8,400 nucleotides of DNA. It comes from Euryarchaeota archaeon UBA13 (GTDB lineage Archaea > Thermoplasmatota > Poseidoniia > Poseidoniales > Poseidoniaceae). Numbering within the stretch: the stretch's first letter is position 1; the number at the start of each line of letters is the position of its first letter. Below the pieces are notes generated by a model. That model made no database searches. It was not told the DNA's origin and saw only the letters and a program-made list of their open reading frames with translations. Below, piece by piece: positions 5,800 through 8,400 of this stretch. Both the position numbers and the translations under genes were made by a program. Where the stretch lies: assembly GCA_002495945.1 (NCBI GenBank), contig DAHU01000049.1:1-8400 (forward strand). Reading direction: 5' to 3'.

Positions 5800-8178
5800 A
5801 TGGGTACTATGAGTGTGAGCGATAGCAAGAAGGGAGAATCTCTTGATTCAACTCGCGGCAATAGAGAAAACGGTGACAGACTGTCATTATCGGCTTTACG
5901 TTCCCAGTTTACCAGAAGTGCAACTCAATCGGTAAGTCAAAGTGAAATGACCAGCGCAAGATTCCGTAGTGAAGAACGTCTACGTTCTGATATTCGTCGA
6001 GAACGTCGTCTGCGACAACAAGCCATTAATGAAAGAGTAATCGCCATGCAAGAAAACCTTGCTAAAGATTTGGCAGTGCAACACGAATTGACAATCGATG
6101 CCTTGGAAAGAGAACTTCGTGAACAGATGGAATTAGAATTAACAGAGATGGAAAAAGATGCCTTGGTCCAAGAAGAATCTAAATTACGTTCGGAATACGA
6201 GGTAAGATTGAACAGAAAGGTCGCAACGCTACAGGAACAGTTTGAAATCGAACAGGATGTGAGAATTCAGGAACACAAAGAACAACTTAAGCAACAACTT
6301 GAGTCAGAACTGCAAAAAGAGCACAAGCAACGCTTAGAAATCCAAAAAGAACGAATTGCGCTTGAATTCAATCAACACCTACAGCAGAGAATAAGAGATA
6401 TGGAAGCATCTCTATCCGATGAAATGGAGTCACGATTCAAGGAGATGGAGTCTCATGAACTCAATCGATTGGAAGAGACTCATGCAGCGAAACTATCGGA
6501 GCGAGAAGAACAACTGCGCCGTGGAATTAGAACACGATTGGAACAACAACTCAGGGCAAGATTGAAACAAAGAGAGGCTCGACTAAAATCTGAGTATGAT
6601 CGCAGAAGCCTCAGGTTAGAAGAGGATATTGCTCAACAGATTCAAGTTGAACTTGAGACTCGTCTTCGTCAAGAAACTGATGACCTCGAAGAACAGATGC
6701 GTGAAGATGTAGAACTTGCCATCGCAAGAAGAAAAGATGAATTACGTGTTGAGATCGAAAACCAACTTGAATCAAAGCACACTGAGCGACTCTCTGATCG
6801 CAAATCCCGACTTCGAGAAAAGTATGATATTACGTTCTCTAAAGCTGTTGACGATATTTCAAAGACTCTAAAACAAGAAATTGAAACTGAGCTCGACAGA
6901 CGAATGGATTCCGAGTACACCAGTTATCGTTCCGCGAGAGAAGCAGAGATACAAAACCGACTTGCTCGATTCAGATATGAACGAGAAAATGAACTCCGAG
7001 AACAACTCGAACAGCAGTATGAGTCGAAAAAGACCGAGTGGGCCGAGCGTTTAGAATTGGAATTCCAATCAAGAGAAGCCGCAGCGAGAAAGGCAATTAT
7101 GTCGGAAATTGATGCAGGACTACGTAATGAAAGATTAACCTTTGAGACTCATTTAGAACTACTAAAGGAAGAAACGGCACTAGAACTCGAGGTAAATATG
7201 GAAGATCGCCTGGAGGAATTCAAGCAGCGCAAAGAAGAGGAAGTTGCATCACAATTGGAGCGACAATTGGACAAACGTGAGGAAATCATGCGCAATAAGG
7301 CCCTGATTGAGATTAGAAAGCGTGAGGCATTAATCCGTGCCGAGATTGAAGCACAACTGGGCTTAAAGCGAGCAGAAATAAGAGACAGACTACAAAATCT
7401 GACAACCAAGATGGATAATTTCAAGGAAACTGCAGAAATCAAGATGCGTGAAGCAGTTGAGAAGCAGGTACAAGGTGAAATCGATAATGATGAGGCCGAA
7501 TACCGAACTCGTCAGGAGGAGTTCAGAGAATTACAGAACCTCGATACTAAGGCAGAAAAACGCCAAATGTGGATGCAGTCAATCTCCGGTCAAGACCGAA
7601 AACAGCCGATGACTTTGCCAGATCCAACTACCTTGGGTGCTAAAGCAACCTCCCTTGGCGCTACCGGCGGCAGGCCGATGCGTGGTATATTAGGCGGTGG
7701 AGCAAATCAAGAAGCCCCAACAGCGAATATTGGCTTGGCAGGGATGAGGGCACCAACTTCGAGCGCTAAGCCGTTGATTCCAACCTCGCCATTAATCAGA
7801 CCAGTCAAGTCGCCAATAGGTGAAGTAAAACCAGCTACAGCAGCAATTCTGCCAAGGCCAATCATGAAACTGGGTAAACCGGAAGTAGTTCCATCAACCG
7901 AGGAGTTAGTTCCTGAGCCAATTGCTGAAGAGAGTATTGAGCCAGCCGTAGAGGAAGTAATGACTGAAACTGAATCAATAGAAGAAGAGGAGATAATCCA
8001 AACTCAAGAGGTAGGAACCTTGCGCCCAATAACAAAAACCATGATACCTCAACAGCAACCGCGCAAGACAATTGCTAAACTTACTCCAGTCAAACACATG
8101 CTAGAGCCGGAAAAGAAATCCCGTGGTGCGCCACCATCGAAAGATTTCGGTAAGAAGAAATCTGATATCGATGAGTGA
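5800..8178 (+). CDS. Large coiled-coil protein with proline-rich disordered C-terminal tail
   Basis: This 792-residue protein is unrecognised. Residues 1-50 are polar and rich in Ser. Residues 50-597 are an almost continuous, highly charged helix (Glu, Arg, Lys, Gln, with Leu and Ile at regular steps). There is no proline in the first 602 residues and no cysteine in the whole protein. In many stretches the hydrophobic residues recur every four positions with occasional steps of three or seven (for example 239, 243, 247, 251, 255, 262, 266), unlike a pure heptad. From 603 to the end there are 26 prolines, a Gly-rich part (620-635), an acidic stretch (700-732) and a Lys-rich end, which suggests disorder. 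No signal peptide, membrane helix or ATPase motif is visible, so it is not an SMC protein; a cytosolic scaffold or filament is the best guess. M4 at 5809 is an alternative start. Hits to myosin or SMC-like proteins would reflect composition only. Confidence 0.85.
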   Translation: MGTMSVSDSKKGESLDSTRGNRENGDRLSLSALRSQFTRSATQSVSQSEMTSARFRSEERLRSDIRRERRLRQQAINERVIAMQENLAKDLAVQHELTIDALERELREQMELELTEMEKDALVQEESKLRSEYEVRLNRKVATLQEQFEIEQDVRIQEHKEQLKQQLESELQKEHKQRLEIQKERIALEFNQHLQQRIRDMEASLSDEMESRFKEMESHELNRLEETHAAKLSEREEQLRRGIRTRLEQQLRARLKQREARLKSEYDRRSLRLEEDIAQQIQVELETRLRQETDDLEEQMREDVELAIARRKDELRVEIENQLESKHTERLSDRKSRLREKYDITFSKAVDDISKTLKQEIETELDRRMDSEYTSYRSAREAEIQNRLARFRYERENELREQLEQQYESKKTEWAERLELEFQSREAAARKAIMSEIDAGLRNERLTFETHLELLKEETALELEVNMEDRLEEFKQRKEEEVASQLERQLDKREEIMRNKALIEIRKREALIRAEIEAQLGLKRAEIRDRLQNLTTKMDNFKETAEIKMREAVEKQVQGEIDNDEAEYRTRQEEFRELQNLDTKAEKRQMWMQSISGQDRKQPMTLPDPTTLGAKATSLGATGGRPMRGILGGGANQEAPTANIGLAGMRAPTSSAKPLIPTSPLIRPVKSPIGEVKPATAAILPRPIMKLGKPEVVPSTEELVPEPIAEESIEPAVEEVMTETESIEEEEIIQTQEVGTLRPITKTMIPQQQPRKTIAKLTPVKHMLEPEKKSRGAPPSKDFGKKKSDIDE

Positions 8179-8197
8179 TTTTGGGCAAATTATCGCT

Positions 8198-8209
8198 GTT
8201 TTCATATCC
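8198..8209 (+). promoter_or_regulatory. Possible TATA-like box of the secreted protein gene
   Basis: GTTTTCATATCC lies about 26 bases before the ATG at 8230, the spacing seen at the other candidate promoters here. An AGGA at 8214-8217 is 12 bases before the ATG, rather far for a ribosome binding site. With only 51 bases after the coiled-coil gene, read-through is equally possible. Confidence 0.3.
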
Positions 8210-8229
8210 TCAAAGGATTTGGCAAAGCC

Positions 8230-8400
8230 ATGAAGCGTGTAGTTACCTTCGCAATTGTTGCCTTCATGGCGTTGATTGTGGCCTCAATTCCGCACTCAAC
8301 AGCAACATCAAATCTGGTTGAATCTGGTACTACTCATAATTTCGATTCTACAGTAGTCTTCTCTCAAGTTTTAGAAGATAATACTCTACTAATCTTGCAA
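8230..8400 (+). CDS. Secreted or membrane-anchored protein (partial, N-terminus only)
   Basis: An ATG at 8230 opens a frame of 57 residues that runs off the right edge. The start is a typical signal peptide: Lys-Arg at 2-3, a hydrophobic core at about 4-19 (VVTFAIVAFMALIVAS), then a polar stretch with a possible cleavage site after the Ala of STA (residue 25). The mature part that can be seen is Thr- and Ser-rich (VESGTTHNFDST), with a likely beta strand after it. No in-frame ATG lies between this start and the preceding gene. The family cannot be named from this fragment. It lies 51 bases after the coiled-coil gene on the same strand, so co-transcription is possible. Confidence 0.7.
   Translation, partial: MKRVVTFAIVAFMALIVASIPHSTATSNLVESGTTHNFDSTVVFSQVLEDNTLLILQ

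Noticed and set aside
6669..7442. Ser-, Arg- and Leu-rich minus-strand frames (6669-6920 and 7149-7442) under the coiled-coil gene
   Set aside because: The composition is what the reverse complement of Glu/Arg/Leu-rich coiled-coil codons produces.
5800..8178. Possible SMC, Rad50 or myosin-like assignment for the coiled-coil protein
   Set aside because: No Walker A, Walker B or signature motif is present; similarity would come from charged-helix composition.

Overview
The window reads as a piece of a mesophilic archaeal chromosome. The evidence is a phosphoglycolate phosphatase of the archaeal TA0175-like type, TATA-like boxes about 25-30 bases before start codons with almost no leader, an ArsR-like winged helix and tandem zinc ribbons. 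The moderate G+C, small membrane proteins with Gln-rich tails and a large charged coiled-coil protein recall marine Euryarchaeota such as Marine Group II (Poseidoniales). That placement is an inference, since no rRNA or taxonomic marker is present.

Layout. Positions 1-1977 are read from the minus strand. They hold the start of a Gln-rich membrane protein cut by the left edge, a 296-residue polytopic membrane protein that resembles the eukaryotic AIG1/ADTRP (FAR-17a) intramembrane hydrolases, and a HAD-family phosphoglycolate phosphatase. From about 2031 the plus strand takes over. A heavy-metal P-type ATPase (2067-4793), a winged-helix regulator (4828-5292) and a protein of three zinc ribbons (5301-5693) are tightly spaced and look like one operon. 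After a T-rich intergenic region come a 792-residue coiled-coil protein (5800-8178) and the start of a secreted protein cut by the right edge (8230-8400).

How they may work together. The ATPase, regulator and zinc-ribbon genes look like a metal homeostasis unit. The ATPase exports or moves a transition metal, the regulator probably controls the operon (a 10-bp palindrome lies just after the TATA box), and the zinc-ribbon protein could bind zinc. The ATPase combines a CPC motif in its fourth core helix with an HEGS motif in the last helix, a mix that crosses the usual P1B subgroups. The phosphatase and the AIG1-like protein run the other way and show no clear link to metals.

I see no mobile elements, CRISPR arrays, tRNA or rRNA genes. 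Intergenic gaps are all below 120 bases.
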